Shown one piece after another: positions 35,065 to 42,908 of a DNA stretch of 64,000 bases. Position 1 is the first letter of the stretch; every line of letters starts with the position of its first letter. The notes beneath the pieces were generated by a model. That model made no database searches. It saw nothing but the letters and a program-made list of their open reading frames with translations, and had not been told where the DNA came from. The DNA is from Planctomycetaceae bacterium (GTDB taxonomy: Bacteria > Planctomycetota > Planctomycetia > Pirellulales > Pirellulaceae), in the NCBI GenBank assembly GCA_020638995.1, contig JACKHM010000002.1:1-64000 (forward strand), written 5' to 3'. The translations under genes were made by a program, and so were the position numbers.

Positions 35065-36498
35065 TCACGGGTGAAGGACTTGAGGCTTCGGATCTTCGAC
35101 GCGTCCAACGGGGCGCTCGTTCGCGCCTCGACGGTCCCGATCACCGATATCCTGCCGTGCAAGCTCGGCCAACATTTCCAGTCGTCGCACGACTTCGGGG
35201 TGCTCGGCAGCAACATTAGTCGTCTCGCCAATGTCGGCGTCGAGATCATATAACCTCGCGGCGCTGGCGGCAGTCTCGTCGCGAAGGTTGGTACTCTTGT
35301 TCGCAAGACTCAGGTGCAATTTCCACCGACGATCACGGACGGCTTGCAGCTGGTCCATGTGATAGTAGTAGAACGCGGAATATGGTGAAATCACGTTTGC
35401 CTTTCCCGACAGCAGCGGCCAAATGTCGTGGCCGTCGATCTTTCGATCCGTGGGCGCATTACCACCGGCGAGGTTTGCAAAAGTTGGCAGCATGTCCATC
35501 AAGCTACAAAGCTCGTTACAACTCGTCCCGGCAGGAACCTTGCCCGGCCAGCGGATGACGGCGGGTACTCGCATCCCTCCCTCCATCGTTGTGTAGCCCC
35601 AGCCACCCAGCGGTGCGTTGCTGCCCTGTGGCGGATCGCGGCGCGGGGCACCGTTGTCGGAGGTCCAGATGACAAGCGTATTTTCATCCAGCCCAAGCTT
35701 CTTGATCGCATTGAGAATCTCGCCTGTCGACCAATCAATTTCCTCGACCGAATCGCCGTAGGGTCCATTTGCACTCGTACCGCGAAACGCTTCGCTCGAA
35801 TACGGCGAGCGTGTGCTACCGGGCATCGCGTGTGGTAGGTACAAGAAGAAAGGCCGTTGTTGATTTTGCTCGATAAATGCGACAGCCGCTTCCGTGTAGC
35901 GTTTCGTCAACAAATCGCGATCCACCGGAGCTTCGATGACGACTTCGTCTCGCATTAACGGTAGCTCAGGCCAATTCTGACCTTCGCGCGGCGTCATGTC
36001 GTCGCTGTACGGAATACCGAAAAAGGAATCGAATCCTTGACGCGTGGGGAGCAACTCCGGCTGATCGCCAAGATGCCACTTGCCGATGCAAGTTGTTGCA
36101 TAGCCTTGTGCCTTTAGTACCTCGGCGATGGTGATTTCGTTCGGTGCTAAACCATTGGGAGAAACAGGCCGCAATACGACCCCGTCAGGATCCGTCTTGT
36201 GCAAGCCAACTCGGCGAGGGTAGCAACCGGTCATCAGTGCCGCGCGCGAGGGAGTACACACACCGCTCGCCGAATAGAAGCTTGTCAATCGCATACCTTC
36301 TGCTGCCATCCGGTCGATATGGGGCGTCCGATGCTTTGTCGAACCGAAGCACCCTGCGTCGCCATAACCCAAGTTGTCGCAAAACAGAAAGACGATGTTC
36401 GGCTTTGAAATGTCGGCGGTCACACGGGACGTGTCGCACAGCAACATTGCTGTCGTTAGAAGATGCCCGCAAATTAGGATGGGCTTGAGTCGATACAT
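35065..36498 (-). CDS. Secreted formylglycine-dependent sulfatase (arylsulfatase A-like)
   Basis: A 477-aa enzyme with a signal peptide (residues 1-28). NIVFLFCDNLGYGDAG carries the metal-binding aspartates. The maturation signature is GVCTPSRAALMTG, with C81 as formylglycine precursor. GKWHLGD, FFLYLPHAMPG, TSDNGAPRRDPPQG and TMEGGMRVPAVIRWPG follow. These motifs resemble the arylsulfatase A / N-acetylgalactosamine-6-sulfatase-like group, but the substrate is not determined. It lies between a zinc-ribbon gene and a divergent REC-HDOD gene, with no carbohydrate-utilisation cluster nearby. Confidence 0.93.
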   Translation of the reverse strand: MYRLKPILICGHLLTTAMLLCDTSRVTADISKPNIVFLFCDNLGYGDAGCFGSTKHRTPHIDRMAAEGMRLTSFYSASGVCTPSRAALMTGCYPRRVGLHKTDPDGVVLRPVSPNGLAPNEITIAEVLKAQGYATTCIGKWHLGDQPELLPTRQGFDSFFGIPYSDDMTPREGQNWPELPLMRDEVVIEAPVDRDLLTKRYTEAAVAFIEQNQQRPFFLYLPHAMPGSTRSPYSSEAFRGTSANGPYGDSVEEIDWSTGEILNAIKKLGLDENTLVIWTSDNGAPRRDPPQGSNAPLGGWGYTTMEGGMRVPAVIRWPGKVPAGTSCNELCSLMDMLPTFANLAGGNAPTDRKIDGHDIWPLLSGKANVISPYSAFYYYHMDQLQAVRDRRWKLHLSLANKSTNLRDETAASAARLYDLDADIGETTNVAAEHPEVVRRLEMLAELARQDIGDRDRRGANERPVGRVEDPKPQVLHP

Positions 36499-36724
36499 GA
36501 TGGTTTCTCAGGGAGGGAATGGGGGCGCACGAGCATACCATGCGAGAAAGCTCACGGCGAGTTTCGAGTCGAATCCCTCGTTTCGCCGGTGCTCACCGCG
36601 TCGATCGCTAGTGGCGTGCGACAGTCGCAATAGCTTGAGTCTGTCTCGTCAGCAGACCGAATGCTAGAGTCTAGGTAGTCAATCATCTTGGTGTTCATCT
36701 GGCGGGAGGCGATAGTTCGGGGGC

Positions 36725-37909
36725 ATGAAACGGATTCTCTTTGTAGACGACCAAACAGACGTGCTAGATGGGTTACGACGGTTGCTCCGCAAGTTCCGAT
36801 CGGAATGGGAGATGGAGTTCGTTTCCAGTGGAAACGCGGCGCTCTCGCAGATGGCGTCTCAACCGTTCAATGTCGTTGTCACAGACCTCCAGATGCCTGG
36901 AATGACGGGCACCCAGTTGCTGCGGCAGGTGATGCAGAAGCATCCGGGAACCGTTCGCATTGTACTCTCTGGCAGTACCCAACAGGACGCGATCATCGAA
37001 GCGGCAACTGTCGCGCACCAATATCTGACAAAGCCTTGTGACGCCGACCAGTTGAAAAACTGTGTCGTCCGCTGTTGTGCGTTGGAGGAGCAACTCGCAA
37101 GCCCCGCGCTTCGCAGTCTTGTTAATGTCACAACGAACCTGCCAAGTTTGCCTGATATCTACGGTGAGTTGGTCGAGGAGTTGCGAAAGCCAGACGCGTC
37201 GATCGATCGCGTAAGCGCTTTGATTAGTAAAGATGTCTCGATGACGACGAAGATTCTGCAATTCGTCAACTCGTCGTTCTTTGGGCTGTCGCGCCGGATT
37301 GAAACTCCACTTCAGGCGGCGAGCTTGTTGGGGCTGAGCCTCGTTCGGTCGCTGGTTCTTTCGGCCGGAGTCTTTTCACAATATGAGAAGGCCGCGTTGC
37401 CCGGATTTACGCTTGAAGGACTGATGCATCACAGCTTGGCAGTAGGGTCACTCGCCCAGGCCGTCGCGAAGGATTGCAAACAATCAAAAGACACGGTGTC
37501 AGACTCGCTCTTGGCCGGGATGCTGCATGACGTTGGACTACTAGTTCTTGCGACTGGAATGCCAACTGAATTCTCCGCAGCCGTAGAGCTAATGGAGCAA
37601 CACGACATCACCTTGTTCGAGGCTGAGCAATCGGTGTTTGGAACGACTCACGCCAGTGTCGGAGCCTACCTGCTTCAGTTGTGGAACTTCCCAAGTTCGC
37701 TCGTCGAAGCAGTCGCCTTTCACCAAAACCCGATCGTCGAACCGGGCAGCGAACCGACGACGCTGCTGTTCCTGCACGTTGCAAATGCTCTTGCGGGCGA
37801 GCAATGCTTGGGGCAAACGGTAATCGATCAGGATTATGTTGCCAGCTTTGGGCTGGCGGATCGGACGTCTCGATGGGAGGAACTCGCCGGATTGGCTACT
37901 TCGGCGTGA
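36725..37909 (+). CDS. Response regulator with HDOD output domain
   Basis: A 394-aa regulator. Residues 1-115 are a complete receiver: VDDQTD, phospho-acceptor Asp in VVVTDLQMPGM at about 55, and lysine in YLTKPC. Residues 130-340 form an HDOD domain: LPSLPDIYGELVEELRKPD, SKDVSMTTKILQFVNSSFFG, ETPLQAASLLGL, DSLLAGMLHDVGLLVL and VEAVAFHQNP. HDOD proteins are signalling relatives of HD hydrolases that usually lack the full metal site. It shares the receiver style of the regulator at 5.5-6.7 kb, and the two may be paralogous in the receiver only. No sensor kinase is adjacent. Confidence 0.92.
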   Translation: MKRILFVDDQTDVLDGLRRLLRKFRSEWEMEFVSSGNAALSQMASQPFNVVVTDLQMPGMTGTQLLRQVMQKHPGTVRIVLSGSTQQDAIIEAATVAHQYLTKPCDADQLKNCVVRCCALEEQLASPALRSLVNVTTNLPSLPDIYGELVEELRKPDASIDRVSALISKDVSMTTKILQFVNSSFFGLSRRIETPLQAASLLGLSLVRSLVLSAGVFSQYEKAALPGFTLEGLMHHSLAVGSLAQAVAKDCKQSKDTVSDSLLAGMLHDVGLLVLATGMPTEFSAAVELMEQHDITLFEAEQSVFGTTHASVGAYLLQLWNFPSSLVEAVAFHQNPIVEPGSEPTTLLFLHVANALAGEQCLGQTVIDQDYVASFGLADRTSRWEELAGLATSA

Positions 37910-37991
37910 CGACGATCGCGAATCGAACAGCAGCCGACACCACACGAAGGTCGAACGCTCACTGAGTCGCGAGCGATAGTCACGGTGAATC

Positions 37992-38705
37992 CTAGTGTGG
38001 ATGCGATCCTTTGCTTGGATCACGGTCGCTGTGCTGCTGATTGATGTGCAAGTGCAATGTCGGAATTGCCTTCAATAGCCGCTCGATCCCATCGTCCGTC
38101 ACTTGACAATCGTCAATGTAAAACGATTCAAGGCCTGTCATTGCCTCGAGGTGCGTCAATCCCTGGTCCGTAACTGGGACTCGTATTAAATGCAAGAAAC
38201 GCAAGCTCTCAATCGCGGCTATCTGCGACATTCCCTCGTCGGTGACGTTCGGTGAATGGAAACGCAGTAGCTCAAGATTGGGAAGCTCGCGCAAGGCGGA
38301 CAATCCTGCATCACCAAAAGTGCCATCGGGCAGATTCAAGTTTTTTAAATTGCGACAACTTGCAATAACCGCCAACGACTCGTCGCTCACTTCGCCACCT
38401 CGCAACTGTAACCGCTGGAGTTCAGGCAGAGAGGCAATTACTTCAAGTCCCTGCGTCGATCCCTGAAACTTATCGATCGCCAGGTGTCTCAAGCCCGTCA
38501 AACCGGTCAACAAAACTAGTTCCTTGTCCCCGACAGGTTCATTTCCAGTGACGATCTCGGTAGCTTCGCCGAGACGCACTCGTTCAATCAGTTCGTCGAG
38601 TGTCGGCTCGCTAGGTTCAATTGGTTCGGTACAGCCGCAAAATCCAATCAAGGCTATCAACACGCCACAATGAACCACCAGAATCCTTCGCCGCCAACGC
38701 AGCAT
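37992..38705 (-). CDS. Leucine-rich-repeat lipoprotein
   Basis: A 237-aa protein. The N-terminal signal (MLRWRRRILVVHCGVLIALI) ends in a lipobox-like GFCGC, followed by TEPIEPSEPTLDEL. Residues 70-220 hold LRR units: LRHLAIDKFQGSTQGLEVI, LQRLQLRGGEVSDESLAVI, LKNLNLPDGTFGDAGLSAL and LESFYIDDCQVTDDGIERL. A His-rich tail ends the protein. The start codon follows the stop of the upstream zinc-ribbon gene directly (TAA then ATG), so the two are coupled. Its LRR units resemble the cassette-borne LRR protein, but the rest differs. Confidence 0.85.
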   Translation of the reverse strand: MLRWRRRILVVHCGVLIALIGFCGCTEPIEPSEPTLDELIERVRLGEATEIVTGNEPVGDKELVLLTGLTGLRHLAIDKFQGSTQGLEVIASLPELQRLQLRGGEVSDESLAVIASCRNLKNLNLPDGTFGDAGLSALRELPNLELLRFHSPNVTDEGMSQIAAIESLRFLHLIRVPVTDQGLTHLEAMTGLESFYIDDCQVTDDGIERLLKAIPTLHLHINQQHSDRDPSKGSHPH

Positions 38706-39170
38706 TTATCGACTCCCGCAGCTAGGGCACGACATGAAGTAGCGACTGGTGCCGCTCTTTAAACGAACGGTCATTATCTCACCACATCGTGGGCAGTATT
38801 CGGATTCATCGTTTGCACCTGCCTCTTCCTTCTGTTGGCAGGCCGCGCACAGTTTGATCCCGGGGAAAATCTCCAAGCGTTCACGAGGAATTGTCTCACG
38901 GCAACCCCCACACGTAACAACTTGGTTCCACTCGTCCCAATCATCCCTCGCAGCTTCTCGCACAATCATCCCTACTCGCTCGCACTTCAAGCAGGTGAGG
39001 CGTGCGGCAGTAGACTCGAAGAGCTCTTGCACCAGCGTTGGTTCCGGGTCTTTGCTCCGTCGCAAAACGCCAACCGATTGGAGCCGTTTTAGCATTTGTG
39101 AGTAACCGCATTGTTCGGTGGTTGAACAGTACGGGCACTTCAACTCCATCTGAATTTGGTCGCCGTTCAT
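38706..39170 (-). CDS. Multi-zinc-ribbon protein
   Basis: A 154-aa cytosolic protein with three or four paired-cysteine knuckles: CPYCSTTEQCGY, LTCLKCERVG, VTCGGCRETIP with IKLCAACQQKEE (DksA-like end), and YCPRCGEIMTVRLKSGTSRYFMSCPSCG, similar to topoisomerase I C-terminal zinc fingers. Nucleic-acid binding is plausible. A start seven codons later is possible. Its stop directly precedes the LRR lipoprotein start, so they form a two-gene operon, although the two proteins act in different compartments. Confidence 0.8.
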   Translation of the reverse strand: MNGDQIQMELKCPYCSTTEQCGYSQMLKRLQSVGVLRRSKDPEPTLVQELFESTAARLTCLKCERVGMIVREAARDDWDEWNQVVTCGGCRETIPRERLEIFPGIKLCAACQQKEEAGANDESEYCPRCGEIMTVRLKSGTSRYFMSCPSCGSR

Positions 39171-39209
39171 GGCAGTAGCTGAACCTTCCTGGATTCTAAT
39201 GCCGTTAAT

Positions 39210-39899
39210 TCAGTACACCGAGTAGTCCAATAGCGATTGCAACTCGCTCATCGCAGCCAGATCATTGCGACATTCGTTAGTCGCGAATATATGCTGCAAG
39301 TTAACTAGCATACGGGAGAGCCACTGCGAGTGGGTCGACGGTGCGAGGTATTCCGGCGTCCGTGGCACAGCGCGACCGGTTACATGCTCCATCCGCTCGA
39401 AGGCCTCTTCGGCCGTCAGTACCCCACCGCCCACATATGGATCGACGATCATCCAACCTTCTGGCGTCATGACACGACAAACGAAATGGCCGGGGGCGTT
39501 GACGCCCTGAATTCGAAGTCCTACGCGTTCGCCGACGACCTTGTAGATCAATGACAAGGTAATCGGAATTCCGCGTTTCATTTCGAGCACCGCCGAGAGG
39601 TAGCTGTTCAGTGGATTGTAGTAATCTTCGCTGTTGCCTTGAAATTGTTCTTCTTCGAACAAGACATCGTGCAAATGGGCCAGCATCGCTTCCGACGATT
39701 GACTACTCACACGCGAGCTGACTCGGTGAGCCAAATCTTGAAGCTGCTCGTCAATTTCCGCAGGCTCGACGTCATCCAACGCATGCATCGAAATGGCAAT
39801 CGCCGCGTTCAACAAGCCTTCGGTCGTTTCGATGATTGGCAGCTGTTCCGCAAACAACTGATATGCTTGTGGTCGGCAGGCATCGGGGGGCTGTGACAT
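39210..39899 (-). CDS. SirB1-like transglutaminase-fold protein
   Basis: A 229-aa protein. The helical N-terminus is followed by the conserved NPLNSYLSAVLEMKRGIPITLS, IYKVVGERVGLRIQGVNAPGHFVCR and MIVDPYVGGGVLTAEEAFER, which match the SirB1 / transglutaminase-like family. These proteins keep the fold, but the usual catalytic cysteine position is changed here: where the family often has N-x-x-x-L-x-x-V, there is no Cys. A regulatory or binding role is likely. It stands alone, divergent from the DUF1326 gene. Confidence 0.85.
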   Translation of the reverse strand: MSQPPDACRPQAYQLFAEQLPIIETTEGLLNAAIAISMHALDDVEPAEIDEQLQDLAHRVSSRVSSQSSEAMLAHLHDVLFEEEQFQGNSEDYYNPLNSYLSAVLEMKRGIPITLSLIYKVVGERVGLRIQGVNAPGHFVCRVMTPEGWMIVDPYVGGGVLTAEEAFERMEHVTGRAVPRTPEYLAPSTHSQWLSRMLVNLQHIFATNECRNDLAAMSELQSLLDYSVY

Positions 39900-40040
39900 G
39901 GCAAAACTATCAGAAACGAGCCACGAATAGGAGTCAGCGCGATCGGTTCGGCTAGACCGTCGATTTCGCTATGGCTAGAATAACCGCCAGCCGGATGGTT
40001 TTCCATTCTTCTGCCACCCCAATTTGGTGAGGACCGAATC

Positions 40041-40709
40041 ATGCTGTGGAATCGATCACTCGCGACCCTGACCGTCGTCATATTGCTGCTTGTTACCTCC
40101 GCCGCCCGTTGCGAAATCTCGGGCCACTACATGGAGAGTCGAACTTGTCAGGTCTACACAGGTCCGTGTTTCGCGAATGCCGAGGTAGGACTGGCCGGTA
40201 AGGAAGCCGTCATGGCGTGGAGAATTACCGAAGGAACGCACAACGGGATCGATTTATCAGGCCTGAGCGTCGTGATGGCACTGCAATCGACAAAGACGCT
40301 GGGGTTTCAAGGAATTGAAGGTGCGGGTGACGTAAGGTCCGTCATCCTTGTGGACGACACAGCCAAAGGCCCGCGGCGAGATGCGTTGATTGACTTCGCG
40401 AAAACCCACTCGGGGAAAGCGGGGCACGCCGTGGTCCGTATCGACGACGCGCCGATTGCGATGTCGCTGGACGAATTCGAGTTGAAGGGCAAACTTTCGG
40501 CAGGCAAAGCTGTTCAGTTGGAAACTCGTCGAGCGCGCCCTGACGACTGCATCTGCTCGAACGAATCCGCTTACTATCCGCCATTAGCCGAATTGGCAAA
40601 CTTCGCTCCGGGTGTGACGACGGTTGGCGAATTTAAAGGTCGAGGACTGGGGGCAAGCTGGTCGACGCCCGGCGCGAGAAGTGCCTACGTCGCAAAGTTC
40701 GCTTACTAG
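40041..40709 (+). CDS. Secreted DUF1326 protein
   Basis: A 222-aa protein with a signal peptide (MLWNRSLATLTVVILLLVTSAARC). The start of the mature protein, ISGHYMESRTCQVYTGPCFANAEVG, fits DUF1326. Later come VILVDDTAKGPRRDALIDFA and a Cys pair DDCICSNESAYYPP. The family often accompanies thiol or metal-related proteins; no biochemical role is known to me. GAGG lies 9 bp before the ATG. It is followed by another secreted gene after 160 bp. Confidence 0.82.
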   Translation: MLWNRSLATLTVVILLLVTSAARCEISGHYMESRTCQVYTGPCFANAEVGLAGKEAVMAWRITEGTHNGIDLSGLSVVMALQSTKTLGFQGIEGAGDVRSVILVDDTAKGPRRDALIDFAKTHSGKAGHAVVRIDDAPIAMSLDEFELKGKLSAGKAVQLETRRARPDDCICSNESAYYPPLAELANFAPGVTTVGEFKGRGLGASWSTPGARSAYVAKFAY

Positions 40710-40869
40710 CGCGACATCCGCTGATTCCTGCCGCGAAAACGCACGCAATTTGTTCGAGTCCCAAATTCGGACTATACTTTCTCAGAAGTTTCGTTGTGGT
40801 GACCTAGCGCTTGCCCGGTGCGACTTCGCCAACAAATTTGTCATTAAATATCAGAGAAAGTATTGTTCG

Positions 40870-41529
40870 ATGAGAACTTTTCTAGTTTGCATACCGCTGC
40901 TTTTCTCCGTTTCAAATCTTTACGCAGCGGATTATCGCGTCGAAGCTTTGGACGAGCCCGCCCCAGCTGATGAGATCTCATCCGATATCGCTGCCACTCT
41001 ATCACCCGCTGGGGTGCGCGTAATTCGAGGCACGGCGACTACCTTTTGCGACATCTGGCTATGCAAGCAGTGGGCGACACAGGATGACTTTGTGCCGACG
41101 TCGGCATTGCTTTACCCGTTCACACCTGGACAGTTGATGGGAGTCGTTCGATATTCACGGAAAGGCTCAGACTATCGTGATCAAGATATCGAAAGCGGAG
41201 TCTACACGCTGCGTTATGCTCAACAGCCGGTTGACGGTTCTCACGTGGGCACTTCCCTGACACGAGACTTTCTGTTGCTACTGCGGGCTGAGTCGGACGA
41301 ATCACCGAAAGTGTTGGACTATAGCGCCCTCGCTGAACGAAGCGCTGAGGCGGCTGGTTCGAGCCATCCTGCACTGCTCTCGATGCAGCGAGTGGAAGGT
41401 GATGCCAAGGCGTTAACGATGCGTCATGATGAAGAGCACGACTGGTGGATTGTCGGAGTTGAAGGCAAGACACCATCTGGCAAGGGGATTTTTGTAGAGT
41501 TCGTCGTGTATGGCGTTGCGGCTGAGTAG
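40870..41529 (+). CDS. Secreted hypothetical protein
   Basis: A 219-aa protein with signal peptide MRTFLVCIPLLFSVSNLYAA. The mature part contains IRGTATTFCDIWLCKQW, YSRKGSDYRDQDIESGVYTLRY and DFLLLLRAESDESPK, and resembles planctomycete secreted proteins with a compact beta fold. The start is taken at the signal peptide; the frame stays open much further upstream into the previous gene, where it would lack meaning. It lies 6 bp before the next gene's start, so the two are probably co-transcribed. Confidence 0.75.
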   Translation: MRTFLVCIPLLFSVSNLYAADYRVEALDEPAPADEISSDIAATLSPAGVRVIRGTATTFCDIWLCKQWATQDDFVPTSALLYPFTPGQLMGVVRYSRKGSDYRDQDIESGVYTLRYAQQPVDGSHVGTSLTRDFLLLLRAESDESPKVLDYSALAERSAEAAGSSHPALLSMQRVEGDAKALTMRHDEEHDWWIVGVEGKTPSGKGIFVEFVVYGVAAE

Positions 41530-41535
41530 AGGTTG

Positions 41536-42105
41536 ATGCCCATCAGTATTGTGAGAATCAAAAGGCGTCTGGTTCGCGGTGGGGACTATCAGCGATTTCG
41601 TCCACTTAGCGGCCCCTGCCGCGATTTCACGCTTGCCGCGACGTTGTTACTGACGGTCGCGGCACTTGGCGATGCCCCATCAACGCCTCACAAATCACAG
41701 CCACGCTATGTCACTAAGTCGATCCGGGGACGCGTCGTCTGGTTGTATGAAGCCATGAGTCGGCTCCACGGGGTAAAGCCAGTGCCCGATGCCGGTGATC
41801 GCATTCTTGCGTTGGAAGCGGCAGATGGGCGGCTGTACCCGATTTTTGAAGACATTCGCGGCCGAGCGTTTCGCCGGGACGAACGGCTTCGGAAAATGGA
41901 AGTCGAGTTGGATGTACGCGAGTACGCTGGTTCTCCAATGGTTCAAATTTTACGGGTTTACGAACTGACCGATGAGGGCAAGTTTGATGTCGACTATTGG
42001 TGTGAAATCTGCTCAATCGCGATGTTCGAGCTAAAAGAATGCGAGTGCTGCCAGGGGCCGATCGAGTTGCGACGACAAAAGTTGGCAGACCCTGTAAACG
42101 AGTAA
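41536..42105 (+). CDS. Hypothetical exported protein with a C-terminal Cys cluster
   Basis: An 189-aa protein. The N-terminal 30 residues are basic and are followed by a hydrophobic stretch (FTLAATLLLTVAALGDA), which may be an uncleaved or late signal. A compact beta domain (GRVVWLYEAMSRLHG, RILALEAADGRLYP) ends in YWCEICSIAMFELKECECCQG, with five cysteines. The Cys cluster may bind metal. It follows the preceding secreted-protein gene by 6 bp, so an operon is likely. No family is recognised. Confidence 0.68.
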   Translation: MPISIVRIKRRLVRGGDYQRFRPLSGPCRDFTLAATLLLTVAALGDAPSTPHKSQPRYVTKSIRGRVVWLYEAMSRLHGVKPVPDAGDRILALEAADGRLYPIFEDIRGRAFRRDERLRKMEVELDVREYAGSPMVQILRVYELTDEGKFDVDYWCEICSIAMFELKECECCQGPIELRRQKLADPVNE

Positions 42106-42305
42106 ACTGCCACGGATGCACTTGCGAGAACCTTGGGCGGGCACGCCGCGACATCAAATTCCACCTCACTCAGTTGTATCGCGCATCGCAACCCGTATAA
42201 TCGGCGGTGCTTCATGGGACGGAAGATTGGTTTCACCTTTTTCTCCTCTCCCAAGAAGCACGAAGGAAGCGACCGTTTCGCCACACAACCATGTAGGGTG
42301 CATTC

Positions 42306-42908
42306 ATGACGGACTTGAAAAACAAGGCTGCTCAGAAATCCGGCTTCAACCGCCGCGATTTCTTTCGCGGGTCGGGTGCCATCGCCGCCGCGACGGCGTT
42401 GCAGACACAATCTGCCGACGCTTTCCAAGATCAATCACCGCAAGTGATCAGCGGCGAGACGACAATCACGTTGAACGTGAATGGCAAAGACCATTCGGTC
42501 AAAGCTGAACCTCGCACCACCTTGCTTGAAGTGCTGCGTTACCAGCTCGACTTGACGGGTGCCAAGCCTGTCAGTTCGGACGGCAGCAGCGGCGCGAGCA
42601 CAATCTTTGTTGACGGCAAGCCGATGACCGCATCGACAATTCTGGCTTTGCAAGCTGTCGGCAAGAAGATCGAGACGGTGGAAAGTCTTGGTGGCGACGC
42701 AGTTCAACGGGCGTTTGTTAAGCACGATGCCGAGCAGTGTGGATTTTGCACACCCGGATTTGTGATGGCTGTGCGGTCGCTTTTAAACAAAAAGCCAAAT
42801 GCCAGCGAGGCAGAGATTCGAAGTGGCTTGAATGGCAATATCTGTCGTTGTGGCACATACGCGAACATCGTTGATGCTGCGATCTCTGTAGCGAAAGGAG
42901 GCAACTGA
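42306..42908 (+). CDS. XDH-family small subunit with a serine-substituted [2Fe-2S] site
   Basis: A 200-aa iron-sulfur subunit of the xanthine dehydrogenase / aldehyde oxidase family. A Tat leader (NRRDFFRGSGAIAAATALQ) indicates export. The helical second domain keeps its four cysteines: CGFC at 145-148 and NICRCG at 179-183. The plant-ferredoxin domain (residues 50-125) keeps its shape (GAKPVSSDGSSGASTIFVDG), but all four expected cluster cysteines are serine, at 90, 95, 98 and 110. The N-terminal cluster is therefore probably absent. The stop codon overlaps the large-subunit start by 1 bp. Confidence 0.85.
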   Translation: MTDLKNKAAQKSGFNRRDFFRGSGAIAAATALQTQSADAFQDQSPQVISGETTITLNVNGKDHSVKAEPRTTLLEVLRYQLDLTGAKPVSSDGSSGASTIFVDGKPMTASTILALQAVGKKIETVESLGGDAVQRAFVKHDAEQCGFCTPGFVMAVRSLLNKKPNASEAEIRSGLNGNICRCGTYANIVDAAISVAKGGN

